Below, in pieces: positions 8,667-18,016 of a DNA stretch of 64,000 bases. Numbering within the stretch: position 1 is the first letter of the stretch; each line of letters opens with the position of its first letter. Source of the stretch: Psychrobacter lutiphocae DSM 21542 (GTDB taxonomy: Bacteria; Pseudomonadota; Gammaproteobacteria; Pseudomonadales; Moraxellaceae); contig NZ_KB907632.1 in NCBI RefSeq assembly GCF_000382145.1, forward strand, positions 25,955-89,954, read 5' to 3'. The notes beneath the pieces were generated by a model. That model was not told the origin of the DNA. It ran no database searches and saw nothing but the letters and a program-made list of their open reading frames with translations. The translations under genes and the position numbers were made by a program.

Positions 8667-10214
8667 ATGTTGATAAGCCTATTTAAAAAACTACTGATTG
8701 TAATATTGGCACTATTAGCCATACTCATTATACTGGGCGTCCTAAGTCACAAAAGCTTGCCTGATAACACGCAGCGCACAACCTCTACCTTCCTGCCTGT
8801 CGATCCCAATAGCCCCTTAGCACAAAAAATCTTACCCGCTATGGATCAGCGACCTGGACTGAGCGCGCTCTACCTCTTAGATGACAGTCATGAAGCTTTT
8901 TTGGCACGATTGACATTAGCAGCTTCAGCACAAAATACACTTGATGTACAATATTACATTTGGCACGACGACACCACAGGACACCTACTCATGCAAAGCT
9001 TGTATCAAGCTGCTGAGCGCGGTGTACGGGTGCGCTTACTCCTCGATGACAACAACACTGACGGCATGGATGAGCTACTTGCCAGCGTTAATGCTCATCC
9101 TAACATTGAAGTCCGTTTATTCAACCCCTTCATGCAGCGCACGATGCGCCCTCTAGGCTATTTAAGTGACTTTTTTCGCCTTAACAGACGAATGCACAAT
9201 AAGTCCTTTACCGCTGACGGCTTAGCAACCATCACTGGTGGTCGTAATGTGGGGGATGAATACTTTGGTTTTGGCAGTGGCGTAATGTTTGCAGACTTAG
9301 ACATGGTTGCTATTGGTCCTGCGGCCAAAGATGTCGTACAAGACTTTGATCGCTATTGGGCCAGCAACTCAGCTTATCCTGCTGAAAACATCATTAGTCA
9401 AAGTCAAAACCAACCGCCATTTGATACCACGCCAGACTCAGATCCTAATACTCAGCAATTCCTACAAGAGTTAAAAAACTCTGCCTTTGTAACCCAACTG
9501 CGCGAAGGTACGTTACCCCTCATTTGGACCAAAGTACAACTGATCAGTGACGACCCTGCCAAAGGACTCCAAAAATCAAAAGAAGCAGACTCCGTACTGG
9601 CTCACATCGCCCCCATCATGCAACACACTCAACATGAACTACTGGTCATCTCCCCCTACTTTGTGCCCACCAAACTAGGCAAAAACCTCTTTACCCAGCT
9701 TGCCAATGATAACAAGCGAGTCGCCGTACTGACCAACTCTTTAGCAGCAACAGATGTCATCCCTGTGCATGCTGGCTATGCCAAATATCGCAAGCCACTA
9801 CTCGCATCAGGCGTTGAATTATTTGAGCTAAAACCGATGGCAACCGTCACCACAAAAAACCACGGCGGCATTATCAAAAGTAGCGGTGCGAGCCTACACG
9901 CCAAGACCTTTATCGTTGATAACAAAACGCTATTTGTCGGATCATTTAACATGGATCCTCGCTCAGCGAGCTTAAATACAGAGATGGGGTTTTTGTTTGA
10001 CAGCAAACAGATGGCAAACTATCTGGCTGAAAATATGAAAAAAAACCAGATGCAGTATAGCTATGCAGTCACACAAAACCCTAATGGCAAACTACACTGG
10101 CAAACCGAAGAAGACGGCAAAATACTAGAATTTGATGATGAGCCACACAGCAGTCTATTCTCACGCTTTGGCGTTTGGGTCTGCTCCCTGCTACCCATTG
10201 AGTGGTTGTTGTAG
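8667..10214 (+). CDS. Phospholipase D-family protein, ClsC-like cardiolipin synthase
   Basis: A 515-residue membrane-anchored phospholipase D superfamily enzyme. It has a hydrophobic N-terminal helix (about residues 4-28) and two HxK(x)4D motifs: HNKSFTAD near 176 and HAKTFIVD near 411, each followed by the conserved G(G/S)-x-N segment (TGGRN, VGSFN). Two such motifs in this spacing, with the text MDPRSASLNTEMG after the second, match ClsC (YmdC), which makes cardiolipin from phosphatidylglycerol and phosphatidylethanolamine. E. coli ClsC works with YmdB, which I do not see nearby. All catalytic residues seem to be present. It starts after the accessory patch and is monocistronic. Confidence 0.8.
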   Translation: MLISLFKKLLIVILALLAILIILGVLSHKSLPDNTQRTTSTFLPVDPNSPLAQKILPAMDQRPGLSALYLLDDSHEAFLARLTLAASAQNTLDVQYYIWHDDTTGHLLMQSLYQAAERGVRVRLLLDDNNTDGMDELLASVNAHPNIEVRLFNPFMQRTMRPLGYLSDFFRLNRRMHNKSFTADGLATITGGRNVGDEYFGFGSGVMFADLDMVAIGPAAKDVVQDFDRYWASNSAYPAENIISQSQNQPPFDTTPDSDPNTQQFLQELKNSAFVTQLREGTLPLIWTKVQLISDDPAKGLQKSKEADSVLAHIAPIMQHTQHELLVISPYFVPTKLGKNLFTQLANDNKRVAVLTNSLAATDVIPVHAGYAKYRKPLLASGVELFELKPMATVTTKNHGGIIKSSGASLHAKTFIVDNKTLFVGSFNMDPRSASLNTEMGFLFDSKQMANYLAENMKKNQMQYSYAVTQNPNGKLHWQTEEDGKILEFDDEPHSSLFSRFGVWVCSLLPIEWLL

Positions 10215-10319
10215 GGTTTATTGCTTTCTTATTCACTTTTATTTTAACTATCTTTAGACTATTTAATGAAGACGGTCGTTTTTGTAATTATATATACTTA
10301 AATAAGTTTACCTGAGATC

Positions 10320-11312
10320 TTAGCTTCTTAGTGATAATAGCTCTCTATCTATAATTGACTGCCGAAACTGTGAAGGCGTCAGTTCATTGGTTTCCTTGAA
10401 TAACTGACTAAAATGTGCTGCTTGATAACCACAAATTTCAGCAATTACTCTAATCTCAAGATCAGGTTTTTGTATAAGCAAAGTCTTAGCTTGATTTAAG
10501 CGGTATTGAGTCAAATATTCATGGATACTTTGACCCGTATATTGTTTAAAAAATCTTTTAAGATAAGAGGTATTTGTACCAATCCGCAAAGCTAACTCAT
10601 TAATGGTTAGCGGCTGTCCATATTCAGCATGGATAATAGAGCATGCTTGCATCACAAAACTTTTCGCTCTATTTTCAAACTCATTACTATTTGCAAAATC
10701 ACTAACCTTATTGATCTTAGTAGTACTATCAATAATGCTTGCCAGCCAATCCAAAGCTTTAGACTCAATACGCAATGAATCACTAATTTGATTGGTAGTT
10801 GGCATCTGACATATCTGCCAAGCAAGGTGTCTAAGTACTGGTGATACACTAACTCGCTCAAATATCTGTTTCGGCTTATTTAATACCAGTTTTACTAGCC
10901 AATGCGGCAGAGGCTGCTGTTCATTTAGGGATTCAATAAAGTGCTTATCAAACTGAAGGCTAACGTAATACAACTGTTTATTAGTGGCATATATGGTCTC
11001 AGCATCAAATTGATAGCCATTGGTGATATTCAAATCTTTATGGTAGATTTCTTTAAATGCCAAGTCTTTGAGATTAACACTGTCTGGCGCAAAAACAAAA
11101 CAAATGCCAATATAATCATTTTCAAAAGGCTTATAACACATCGGAACTGACGTATAAGTATGCTCTCGAACTAAGCGAAATCCCTCCCGGATACAATGTG
11201 TTTCACGAGTGATATTTACTGGTTTCTTACTAACAGCTTCACTTACCTTTTCAACCTGTGAATTTCCCACCTTTTTGGCCTGCCAATGTAGCTCATCATA
11301 AACTATTGTCAT
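10320..11312 (-). CDS. AraC-family transcriptional regulator of siderophore uptake
   Basis: A 330-residue transcription factor. The C-terminal ~100 residues form the double helix-turn-helix of the AraC/XylS family: LTINELALRIGTNTSYLKRF, then EYLTQYRLNQAKTLL, then VIAEICGYQAAHFSQLF and ELTPSQFR. The N-terminal part has no obvious conserved domain; in this subfamily (PchR/YbtA-like) it senses a ferric siderophore. It is divergent from the siderophore transport operon that begins at 11481, and a Fur-like box lies between them. I infer that it activates the operon when the matching siderophore is present. The inducing siderophore cannot be read from the sequence. Confidence 0.82.
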   Translation of the reverse strand: MTIVYDELHWQAKKVGNSQVEKVSEAVSKKPVNITRETHCIREGFRLVREHTYTSVPMCYKPFENDYIGICFVFAPDSVNLKDLAFKEIYHKDLNITNGYQFDAETIYATNKQLYYVSLQFDKHFIESLNEQQPLPHWLVKLVLNKPKQIFERVSVSPVLRHLAWQICQMPTTNQISDSLRIESKALDWLASIIDSTTKINKVSDFANSNEFENRAKSFVMQACSIIHAEYGQPLTINELALRIGTNTSYLKRFFKQYTGQSIHEYLTQYRLNQAKTLLIQKPDLEIRVIAEICGYQAAHFSQLFKETNELTPSQFRQSIIDRELLSLRS

Positions 11313-11441
11313 ACTCTCTATTTTTTATCCCTACAATCAATACGCAGCATAAACTCTATCGCCTGTGTTTAATACCAATAAAAATTTCCGATTTCTAAAA
11401 TCACTTTTTCCGATTATCACATAAATAAAAATAATTTTGTA

Positions 11442-11460
11442 GATAATAATCATTCTCATA
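11442..11460. promoter_or_regulatory. Fur box in the AraC/permease divergent region
   Basis: GATAATAATCATTCTCATA at 11442-11460 closely matches the Fur consensus GATAATGATAATCATTATC. It is about 20-40 bases before the first permease gene and 130 before the regulator's start. Such a position fits iron repression of the transport genes. No experimental evidence. Confidence 0.75.
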
Positions 11461-11480
11461 TTCAAGTAGATGATTAACGA

Positions 11481-12422
11481 ATGGTTTTTAGGTTATCACT
11501 TTTATTGCTAATTTTATGTGTTGTCTCCTTATTGGTTGGTGCAAACCAAATCACATGGTCTGACTTTCTAAACCCTTCAAGTAATATTTGGCTAACACTC
11601 ACTGCCAGTAGGTTACCTCGCTTATTTACCTTGATATTAATTGGTGTTGGACTGTCAACCAGTGGAGTGATTTTACAACATATTGTACGCAATAAATTTG
11701 TTGAACCTGCAACATCGGGTGGTTTGGATGCTGCAAAACTAGGAATTTTATTAACGATTATTCTACTACCCAATGCGACGATAATAACTAAGATGACCTT
11801 CTCTTTACTTTTTTGCTTTGCTGCAAGTTTGTTTTTTATTGCTTTGGTTAAGCAAGTCAGGTTTAAAAATACAGTGCTTATCCCTGTGCTTGGGTTGATG
11901 TATGGCAGTGTATTAACTGCCATTGCAGAGTTTTATGCTTATAAAAACAATATGCTACAAAACATGCAAGGCTGGCTACTTGGCGACTTTTCACGCATCG
12001 TTCAAGGTCATTATGAATTGGTGTATCTCATCATTCCAATGGTCGCACTGATCTATTTGTACGCTCAGCGTTTCACGCTGATGGGTATGGGTGAAGATAT
12101 AGCAACAAGTTTAGGGTTAAATTATATTGCGATGAGCTTATTGGGAGTGTTACTCGTATCAGTTACGGTAGCAACATCAGTAATTACGGTAGGTGCGATA
12201 CCATTTGTTGGTTTAGTAATACCAAATTTAATCGCCTTAAAATATGGTGAAAATTTATCTCGTACCCTGCCATTGGTAGCACTAGGAGGGGCTTGTTTAC
12301 TGCTCATAAGCGACATTATAGGACGCTTAGTAATATACCCATTTGAAGTGCCTGTTGGTCTGACAGTAAGTGCTATTGGTGGGATTATCTTCCTTATTTT
12401 AATAATAAGGGGCATACGTTAA
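11481..12422 (+). CDS. Iron-siderophore ABC transporter permease (FecCD family), subunit 1
   Basis: A 313-residue inner-membrane permease of the FecCD/BtuC family that moves ferric-siderophore across the membrane. It has about nine hydrophobic segments. Family landmarks are ASRLPRLFTLILIGVGL near the N-terminus, GLDAAKLGILLTI, and the conserved C-terminal block FVGLVIPNLIAL followed by DIIGRLVIYPFEVPVGLTVSAIGG, which forms the coupling-helix region. The length is a little short of typical FecCD proteins (~330) at the N-terminus. It overlaps the next gene by one base (stop TAA/ATG), which indicates translational coupling. It pairs with the second permease, as in FatCD/ViuDG-type systems. Confidence 0.88.
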   Translation: MVFRLSLLLLILCVVSLLVGANQITWSDFLNPSSNIWLTLTASRLPRLFTLILIGVGLSTSGVILQHIVRNKFVEPATSGGLDAAKLGILLTIILLPNATIITKMTFSLLFCFAASLFFIALVKQVRFKNTVLIPVLGLMYGSVLTAIAEFYAYKNNMLQNMQGWLLGDFSRIVQGHYELVYLIIPMVALIYLYAQRFTLMGMGEDIATSLGLNYIAMSLLGVLLVSVTVATSVITVGAIPFVGLVIPNLIALKYGENLSRTLPLVALGGACLLLISDIIGRLVIYPFEVPVGLTVSAIGGIIFLILIIRGIR

Positions 12423-13444
12423 TGAAAAGTTTAATTCAAGTATCACTACCAAATAATTTCTGGTCAATGATATTTGTGGTTTTCTTTATTTTAGGACTAA
12501 TAGCAACCTTTATGTTGTATGGCTTGGATTACAGTACTGGTTTTAGTGGTTTAGATTTTGACTACTTACTCCGTAAGCGCTTACTCCGATTAGCCACACT
12601 TATTGTTGGCAGCGTGTGTTTAGGATTATCTGCAACAACCTTTCAAACACTGGTAAGAAACCGTATCTTAGTGCCGTCTATCATGGGTTATGAAGCAGTA
12701 TATTTGCTTTGGCAAGCATTACTATTACTCTTTTGTGGTACACAAGGTGCGATGTTATTAGGTATATCTGGGCATTTTATTATGTCTTTATTATTGATGC
12801 TCGGTTACTCGTGGATGCTACATCGTTGGCTATTGCCCAAGTGTAAAAACGATATGTTTACCTTATTATTATTCGGTTTTGTTTTAACCATGATACTCAC
12901 AGCAATAACTCAATTTATTCAAATACGTATTAGTCCTAGTGAGTTCTCAATATTACAAACAGTGAGTTACACCTCTTTTAATCGTAGTCAGCCACAGACC
13001 CTACTTTATGGTGTCATCGCAGTGCTAATCGTCATATGGATAATCCGTAAAAACTTACCAATATTAGATGTCATGGCATTGGGACGAGAGCAAGCATTAT
13101 CACTGGGTGTGGACTATGAGCACTATACTCGCTTATTTTTGGCATTGATTTCAATTCTAGTAGCAATATCAACTAGCCTAATTGGTCCTACTGTATTTAT
13201 AGGTATCTTTATTGCCAATATCGCCTATGCCTTAGTCGCCAATCACAAACACAGCCATAAACACAAACTCATATTACCAGTTGCTTGTTTAGTATCCATC
13301 ACCTTGTTTTTAATCGCTCAGTTACTGGTTGAGCATATCTTTAATTACAAAACCACCGTTAGTATTTTGGTGAATTTAGTATGCGGTATTTATTTTCTTT
13401 TATTAACCATACGTACAACCAAATTAAGCAAGGGTGTCGCATGA
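12422..13444 (+). CDS. Iron-siderophore ABC transporter permease (FecCD family), subunit 2
   Basis: A 340-residue partner permease of the same FecCD family. It shows about ten hydrophobic segments, the N-terminal LRKRLLRLATLIVGSVCLGL motif with the conserved arginine, and ALGREQALSLGVDYEHYTRL near residue 220, the typical cytoplasmic ALG-E-A--LG loop of these permeases. The final block FIGIFIANIAYALV replaces the usual GLI-PH-AR motif, so it is somewhat divergent. Its stop overlaps the next ATG by four bases. With subunit 1 it forms a heterodimeric channel served by the ATPase that follows. Confidence 0.86.
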   Translation: MKSLIQVSLPNNFWSMIFVVFFILGLIATFMLYGLDYSTGFSGLDFDYLLRKRLLRLATLIVGSVCLGLSATTFQTLVRNRILVPSIMGYEAVYLLWQALLLLFCGTQGAMLLGISGHFIMSLLLMLGYSWMLHRWLLPKCKNDMFTLLLFGFVLTMILTAITQFIQIRISPSEFSILQTVSYTSFNRSQPQTLLYGVIAVLIVIWIIRKNLPILDVMALGREQALSLGVDYEHYTRLFLALISILVAISTSLIGPTVFIGIFIANIAYALVANHKHSHKHKLILPVACLVSITLFLIAQLLVEHIFNYKTTVSILVNLVCGIYFLLLTIRTTKLSKGVA

Positions 13445-14217
13445 TTAAGATTAACAATATTTGTAAACACTACGGCAAACATAAAGTTCTAAGCAATATC
13501 AACGTCAGTATACCCAAAGGTCAGATGACCTCGCTTATTGGACCAAATGGGGCAGGAAAATCTACCTTGTTAATGATAATTGCTAAGCTATTAAATCCCA
13601 CGAGCGGTGCGGTTTGGCTAGATAAACGTACAATCAATACCATTAAAACAGCCAACTTTGCTCATCTAGTTGCCACACTTCGCCAAACCAATAACTTTAA
13701 TTTACGCTTAAATGTCGAAGAATTAATAGCCTTTGGACGCTTCCCATATAGTCATGGAACATTAACGAAAGCAGACTGGCAAATTATTAATGACTCTATC
13801 GACTTTATGGGATTAGACAAACTACGTCACCGTTATATTGATGAAATTAGTGGTGGACAACGGCAAATGGCTTTTTTGGCAATGACTATTGCACAACAAA
13901 CTGATGTGTTACTTCTTGATGAACCATTGAACAATCTTGATATGAAGCACTCTGTGCAAGTTATGCAAGCACTACGACGTTTAAGTGATGAACAAGGACG
14001 TACCGTTGTATTAGTCATTCACGATATTAATTTTGCTGCCAATTACTCGGACTTCATCATTGCGTTGAAAGATGGAGAAATTCTGTTTGATGGCGCAGTC
14101 AATAAAGTAATTAATCAAGCAAACCTAAGTGAATTATACGAGTTAGAGTTTCAAATCCATCAACTCAAATTTAATAATAATTATAAACAAGGATATTTAT
14201 GCAACTACTTTATGTAG
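13441..14217 (+). CDS. Iron-siderophore ABC transporter ATPase
   Basis: ATP-binding subunit (258 residues) of the siderophore importer. The start at 13441 (MIKINNICKHYG) overlaps the previous gene's stop by four bases; an in-frame start at 13381 lies inside that gene and is rejected. Walker A GPNGAGKST is at residues 34-42, the signature ISGGQRQM near 136, Walker B LLLDEPLNNLDM near 157, and the switch histidine in VLVIHDINFAANY near 191. That is the FecE/FepC-type arrangement, including DINFA after the histidine. The sequence context with two FecCD permeases and a ferric-siderophore binding protein confirms the role. Confidence 0.9.
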   Translation: MIKINNICKHYGKHKVLSNINVSIPKGQMTSLIGPNGAGKSTLLMIIAKLLNPTSGAVWLDKRTINTIKTANFAHLVATLRQTNNFNLRLNVEELIAFGRFPYSHGTLTKADWQIINDSIDFMGLDKLRHRYIDEISGGQRQMAFLAMTIAQQTDVLLLDEPLNNLDMKHSVQVMQALRRLSDEQGRTVVLVIHDINFAANYSDFIIALKDGEILFDGAVNKVINQANLSELYELEFQIHQLKFNNNYKQGYLCNYFM

Positions 14218-14251
14218 AACGGAATAACGTAGAAAAATTGAGGATTAGAAA

Positions 14252-15286
14252 ATGGCTATAACAATAAATTTATGTAAAAAAAGCTGCTATTACATGACCT
14301 TTATACTGAGTATGATTCTCTCAATACAAGCCTGTCAAAAACCTATTGACGACTCAACACAGCTTACAGAGCAATCTACAACAGCAGTTGAAGATACATC
14401 ATTGTCTACTGAACTAAAACAAAGCTTCCCCATAACTATTAAACATCAACTTGGTGACACCCTAATTGAAAAGAGGCCAACGAAGATAGCTGCTTTATCA
14501 ATGAATGAGGTTGATTTCCTTGACCAGCTTGACGTACCTATTGCTGGCATGGTTAAAGACTTTATACCTAGTTTTTTATCAAAGTACAAAAATGACAACA
14601 ATATCGTCGATTTAGGTGCAATCGTACAACCCAATATGGAACGTATTTACACCTTACATCCTGATTTAATTTTGATAACTCCATTACAAGCTCAAAACTA
14701 TGAGGAACTATCACAGATTGCACCAACCTTGCATTTTGATATTAACTATAAAAATAGTCAAAGCGGGCATGTCACAGCCATAAAACAGCATCTGATAGCT
14801 TTGGGGCAGATTTTTAATAAAAAGGAGTTGGCCGCTCAAAAGATTACCGAGATTGATGACAAATTAGCCCATATCAATACCATCACTCAAAAGTCGGATG
14901 ATAAAGCATTAGTCATTCTGCATAACAATGGGGCATTTAGTAATTTCGGGGTACAGTCGCGTTATGGCTTTATCTTTAGCGAGTTGGGGGTTAAGCCAGC
15001 CAGCAATATAGTTGAAACCAGTTTACATGGTGAACCTATCTCTAGCGAATTTATTTTAAATGCAGACCCTGACATTTTATATATCATCGATAGAACATCC
15101 GTCATGCAGCATCAACAAGTCATTGATGCCAACAGTGTCAGTAATCCCTTACTTAAAAATACCAAAGCTTGGAAAAACGGTAAAGTGATATTTGTTAATC
15201 CAGATGCTTGGTACACCACTTCTGCTAGCCCTACTTCAATAAATATTATTATAGATGATGTCTTAAAAGGCTATCAGTCTTTTTAA
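14252..15286 (+). CDS. Ferric-siderophore-binding lipoprotein (ABC transporter SBP)
   Basis: Periplasmic binding protein of 344 residues, belonging to the FatB/CeuE-type group (TroA-like fold). The N-terminus carries a lipobox (LSIQAC, cysteine 28) after a hydrophobic stretch; starting at M1 keeps the basic residues before it, whereas a start at M15 would not, and GAGG lies eight bases upstream of this ATG. The body has KRPTKIAALSMNEVDFLDQL and VDLGAIVQPNMERIYTLHPDLIL near residues 70-140, the standard signature of iron-complex binding proteins, and a late VILHNNGAFSNFGVQSRYG. It is a substrate for Lgt and Lnt processing. It hands ferric siderophore from the receptor to the permeases. Confidence 0.88.
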   Translation: MAITINLCKKSCYYMTFILSMILSIQACQKPIDDSTQLTEQSTTAVEDTSLSTELKQSFPITIKHQLGDTLIEKRPTKIAALSMNEVDFLDQLDVPIAGMVKDFIPSFLSKYKNDNNIVDLGAIVQPNMERIYTLHPDLILITPLQAQNYEELSQIAPTLHFDINYKNSQSGHVTAIKQHLIALGQIFNKKELAAQKITEIDDKLAHINTITQKSDDKALVILHNNGAFSNFGVQSRYGFIFSELGVKPASNIVETSLHGEPISSEFILNADPDILYIIDRTSVMQHQQVIDANSVSNPLLKNTKAWKNGKVIFVNPDAWYTTSASPTSINIIIDDVLKGYQSF

Positions 15287-15320
15287 AACTCACCCAATTA
15301 ACTAAACAATAGGAACATTC

Positions 15321-17534
15321 ATGTATTTATCAAATGACAAAAACTGCACAAAAAACTCCTCTAAAGATAAGGTTAGATTACAACGAAATTTTATCATTTC
15401 TTCAAAGATTACTTTTATATATAGTTCGGTCCTAGGGGCATTCATCATTTTAAGTCCGTGTGCTAGCGCTCAAAACCAACCTAATACTGGAACTGAGTTA
15501 CCAAGCGCAGTATTTCCTAAAATTACAGTAATCGCAGAAGTAAATGGTCCGATATCTTATGCTGGAGAACAAGTCTCTTATATCAATCATCTCGGCTTGT
15601 TAGGTAATAAAGATATTTTAGAAACTCCTTTTAATACCATAAGCTACACTGAAAAATTTATTAAGGATACCCAAGCAACAGAAATTACCGATATTATCAC
15701 CCACACCGACCCTTCGGTATATAGCAGTAACATTAATGGGCAGAACCTTGAATATTACAACATTCGCGGCTTTACCCAAACTGCTAATGATGTAAGTGTA
15801 AGTGGGCTTTATGGTATTGCACCTTATTATCGTAGTACGCCAGAAATGTATGAACAAGTTGAAGTACTAAAAGGACCGTCTGCCATGCTAAATGGAATGG
15901 CGCCAACAGGCTCGGTTGGCGGTACAGTTAACTTAGTTCCCAAACGAGCCAACGACATCCCATTGACCCAAGTTACTGCAAGGTATTTATCAGACTCACA
16001 GCTTGGAGGTCATGTCGATATTGGACGACGCTTTGGTGATGATAACCAGTTTGGCGTTCGTTTTAATGGGGTGTATCGAGATGGTGATACCACCACAGAT
16101 AAACAATCACAAGAAACGCAATTTGCATCGTTAGCTCTTGATTATCGTGGTGATAATGCACGAGTAAGTTTAGATGCATATGATAGCCAAGAATACGTTA
16201 ATGCACCTACACGAGGTATTCAACTTGCGCCAAATGTACCACTCCCAAAATTACCTGATGCCAATACCTCATTAAATCCTACTTGGGCATATAACGACTC
16301 GCACGATAAAGGACTAATGCTACAGGGTGAGTACGATTTTTCTAATAGTACAACTGCTTATGTCAGGGCTGGTCGTAGTAAAACAGCATTTGAATCCCAA
16401 AGTGCATCACAGGCAACGGTTATCAATGAGGCAGGAGACTACAAGACCTCGCTAGGTGAAGTGGCTGATGATTGGCAAAGAGACTCATATGAGATTGGTG
16501 TGCAAAGTGACTTTAAAATAGCTGAGATCAACCATCAACTTGCGGTGAATGCAACCAAATATAAAGAAGATCACAATTTAAATGCCCGTTTTATAAGTGG
16601 GTTGGATGTGACTACTAATATTTATAATCCAGTATGGCCAGCATTTAATGAGCCTCTCATTGCACCAGCACTGCTCAACACTAAAACAGATTTAACCAGC
16701 TTCGGCATTGCCGATACCTTGTCTTTTGCTGAAGATAAGTATCAACTTACCTTAGGAGTACGCCATCAACAAGTTGAAGTAAATCAAACAGGGCTACTAG
16801 CATCAGGTAATGACTATGATGAAAGCGCCATCACGCCTTCTGTGGCTTTCTTAACTAAGATTAATGAGAATACTTCAGTTTACGGAAATTATATTGAAGG
16901 ATTAAGTCAGGGCGCCACTGCACCTACTACCGCCACAAACGCTGGCGAAACATTCGCTCCTTATAAAACCAAACAAAAAGAGATTGGGATAAAGTACGAT
17001 ATGGGTGAATTCGCCCATACTCTCAGCTTATTTGAGATTAAAAAACCCATCAGTTATCTTGACCCTAGTAGCAATGTATTTTCGTTCGATGGAGAGCAAC
17101 GCAACCGAGGAGTTGAGTGGGGCTTTTTTGGAAAACCTATATCTGATATTACCTTAATGGGTGGTGTCACCTATATTGATGCCGAACAAATCAAAGGAAA
17201 TAATGCTGGTAAAGAAGCTGTAGCTGTACCGAAATGGCAAGGCAAGCTAGGAATCGAATGGGCTCAACCTTATGTACCTAATTTGACCTTAACCGCTAAT
17301 GCCACCGTAGTAGCAGAGCAATACATTGATGCTAATAATGATGTTTCCATACCGAGTTATACCTTATTGGATGTGGGAGCTCGTTATGAAACTTCTTTAA
17401 GGCAATATCCATTGACTTTGCGTGGTGTGGTTAAAAACGTCACCGACAAGCATTATTGGGCAAAACCCTATTATCAAAGCCTTGGTATCGGTGAACCTCG
17501 TACTGCTATGGTATCAGCGACTTTTGATTTTTAA
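15321..17534 (+). CDS. TonB-dependent siderophore receptor
   Basis: A 737-residue outer-membrane receptor that imports ferric siderophore using TonB energy. A long N-terminal leader (signal ending near ASA, residue ~50) precedes the plug domain: VEVLKGPSAMLNGMAPTGSVGG near 185-205 and TVNLVPKRA just after are the classic plug motifs of FhuA/FpvA-like siderophore receptors. The rest is beta-barrel, with NVTDKHYWAK near the end and a terminal aromatic residue (TFDF), as expected for barrel assembly. AGGA six bases upstream of the ATG supports this start. It is preceded by the binding-protein gene and followed by a cupin gene. The long leader is unusual but could reflect a start one or two codons downstream. 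Confidence 0.9.
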   Translation: MYLSNDKNCTKNSSKDKVRLQRNFIISSKITFIYSSVLGAFIILSPCASAQNQPNTGTELPSAVFPKITVIAEVNGPISYAGEQVSYINHLGLLGNKDILETPFNTISYTEKFIKDTQATEITDIITHTDPSVYSSNINGQNLEYYNIRGFTQTANDVSVSGLYGIAPYYRSTPEMYEQVEVLKGPSAMLNGMAPTGSVGGTVNLVPKRANDIPLTQVTARYLSDSQLGGHVDIGRRFGDDNQFGVRFNGVYRDGDTTTDKQSQETQFASLALDYRGDNARVSLDAYDSQEYVNAPTRGIQLAPNVPLPKLPDANTSLNPTWAYNDSHDKGLMLQGEYDFSNSTTAYVRAGRSKTAFESQSASQATVINEAGDYKTSLGEVADDWQRDSYEIGVQSDFKIAEINHQLAVNATKYKEDHNLNARFISGLDVTTNIYNPVWPAFNEPLIAPALLNTKTDLTSFGIADTLSFAEDKYQLTLGVRHQQVEVNQTGLLASGNDYDESAITPSVAFLTKINENTSVYGNYIEGLSQGATAPTTATNAGETFAPYKTKQKEIGIKYDMGEFAHTLSLFEIKKPISYLDPSSNVFSFDGEQRNRGVEWGFFGKPISDITLMGGVTYIDAEQIKGNNAGKEAVAVPKWQGKLGIEWAQPYVPNLTLTANATVVAEQYIDANNDVSIPSYTLLDVGARYETSLRQYPLTLRGVVKNVTDKHYWAKPYYQSLGIGEPRTAMVSATFDF

Positions 17535-17565
17535 CTTTTAAATGGAACTTAATAGGGGCAGAAAC

Positions 17566-17886
17566 ATGACTTTAAAAATAAATAACATCAGTAATGAGCT
17601 CAACAATATCACCGAGTTTTGGCAACCTAAGACGATTACTACATTCAACCAAATGCAAATAAAAATGGCGAGGCTTAAAAACGATTATGACTGGCACAAT
17701 CATAAATATGAAGATAAGCTATTTTATGTGATAGCTGGACAATTGTTTATAAAGCTAAAATATGATGATAAAAATGTGACCGTCAAAGTAAATGCAGGTG
17801 AGTTGGTCGTTGTTCCCAAAAATACACTTCATAAGCCGTTTGCGCCTGTTGAGGCTAGTGTGCTATTTTTTGAACCACTAAGTTAA
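17566..17886 (+). CDS. Small cupin-domain protein
   Basis: A 106-residue single-domain cupin. Conserved pieces are DWHNHKYEDKLFYVIAGQLF (metal-binding His-x-His and Glu, near residues 35-55) and the second half NAGELVVVPKNTLHKP, where the final histidine completes the site. A start at 17566 has a ribosome site (AGGGGC at 17554); the longer frame from 17542 is less likely. It lies 32 bases after the receptor stop, so it is probably in the same operon. Its role in siderophore use is not known; cupins can act as isomerases, dioxygenases or simple sensors. I therefore do not assign a reaction. Confidence 0.75.
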   Translation: MTLKINNISNELNNITEFWQPKTITTFNQMQIKMARLKNDYDWHNHKYEDKLFYVIAGQLFIKLKYDDKNVTVKVNAGELVVVPKNTLHKPFAPVEASVLFFEPLS

Positions 17887-17914
17887 TCATTTTTTAGCAA
17901 ATGAGCATCAAATA

Positions 17915-17948
17915 AATAGGGTCTATTGAAGTCTCAACAGACCCTATT
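17915..17948. terminator. Bidirectional terminator between cupin and aminopeptidase genes
   Basis: AATAGGGTCTATTG pairs with CAACAGACCCTATT (one mismatch) around a short loop, followed by ATATTTTT. It lies between convergent genes, so it can serve the siderophore operon and pepP. Confidence 0.8.
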
Positions 17949-18016
17949 ATATTTTTAGATATCGTACAGAAAAATAATCTAAAACTTAAGCTATAAATAA
18001 ATATAAAACATTTAAA

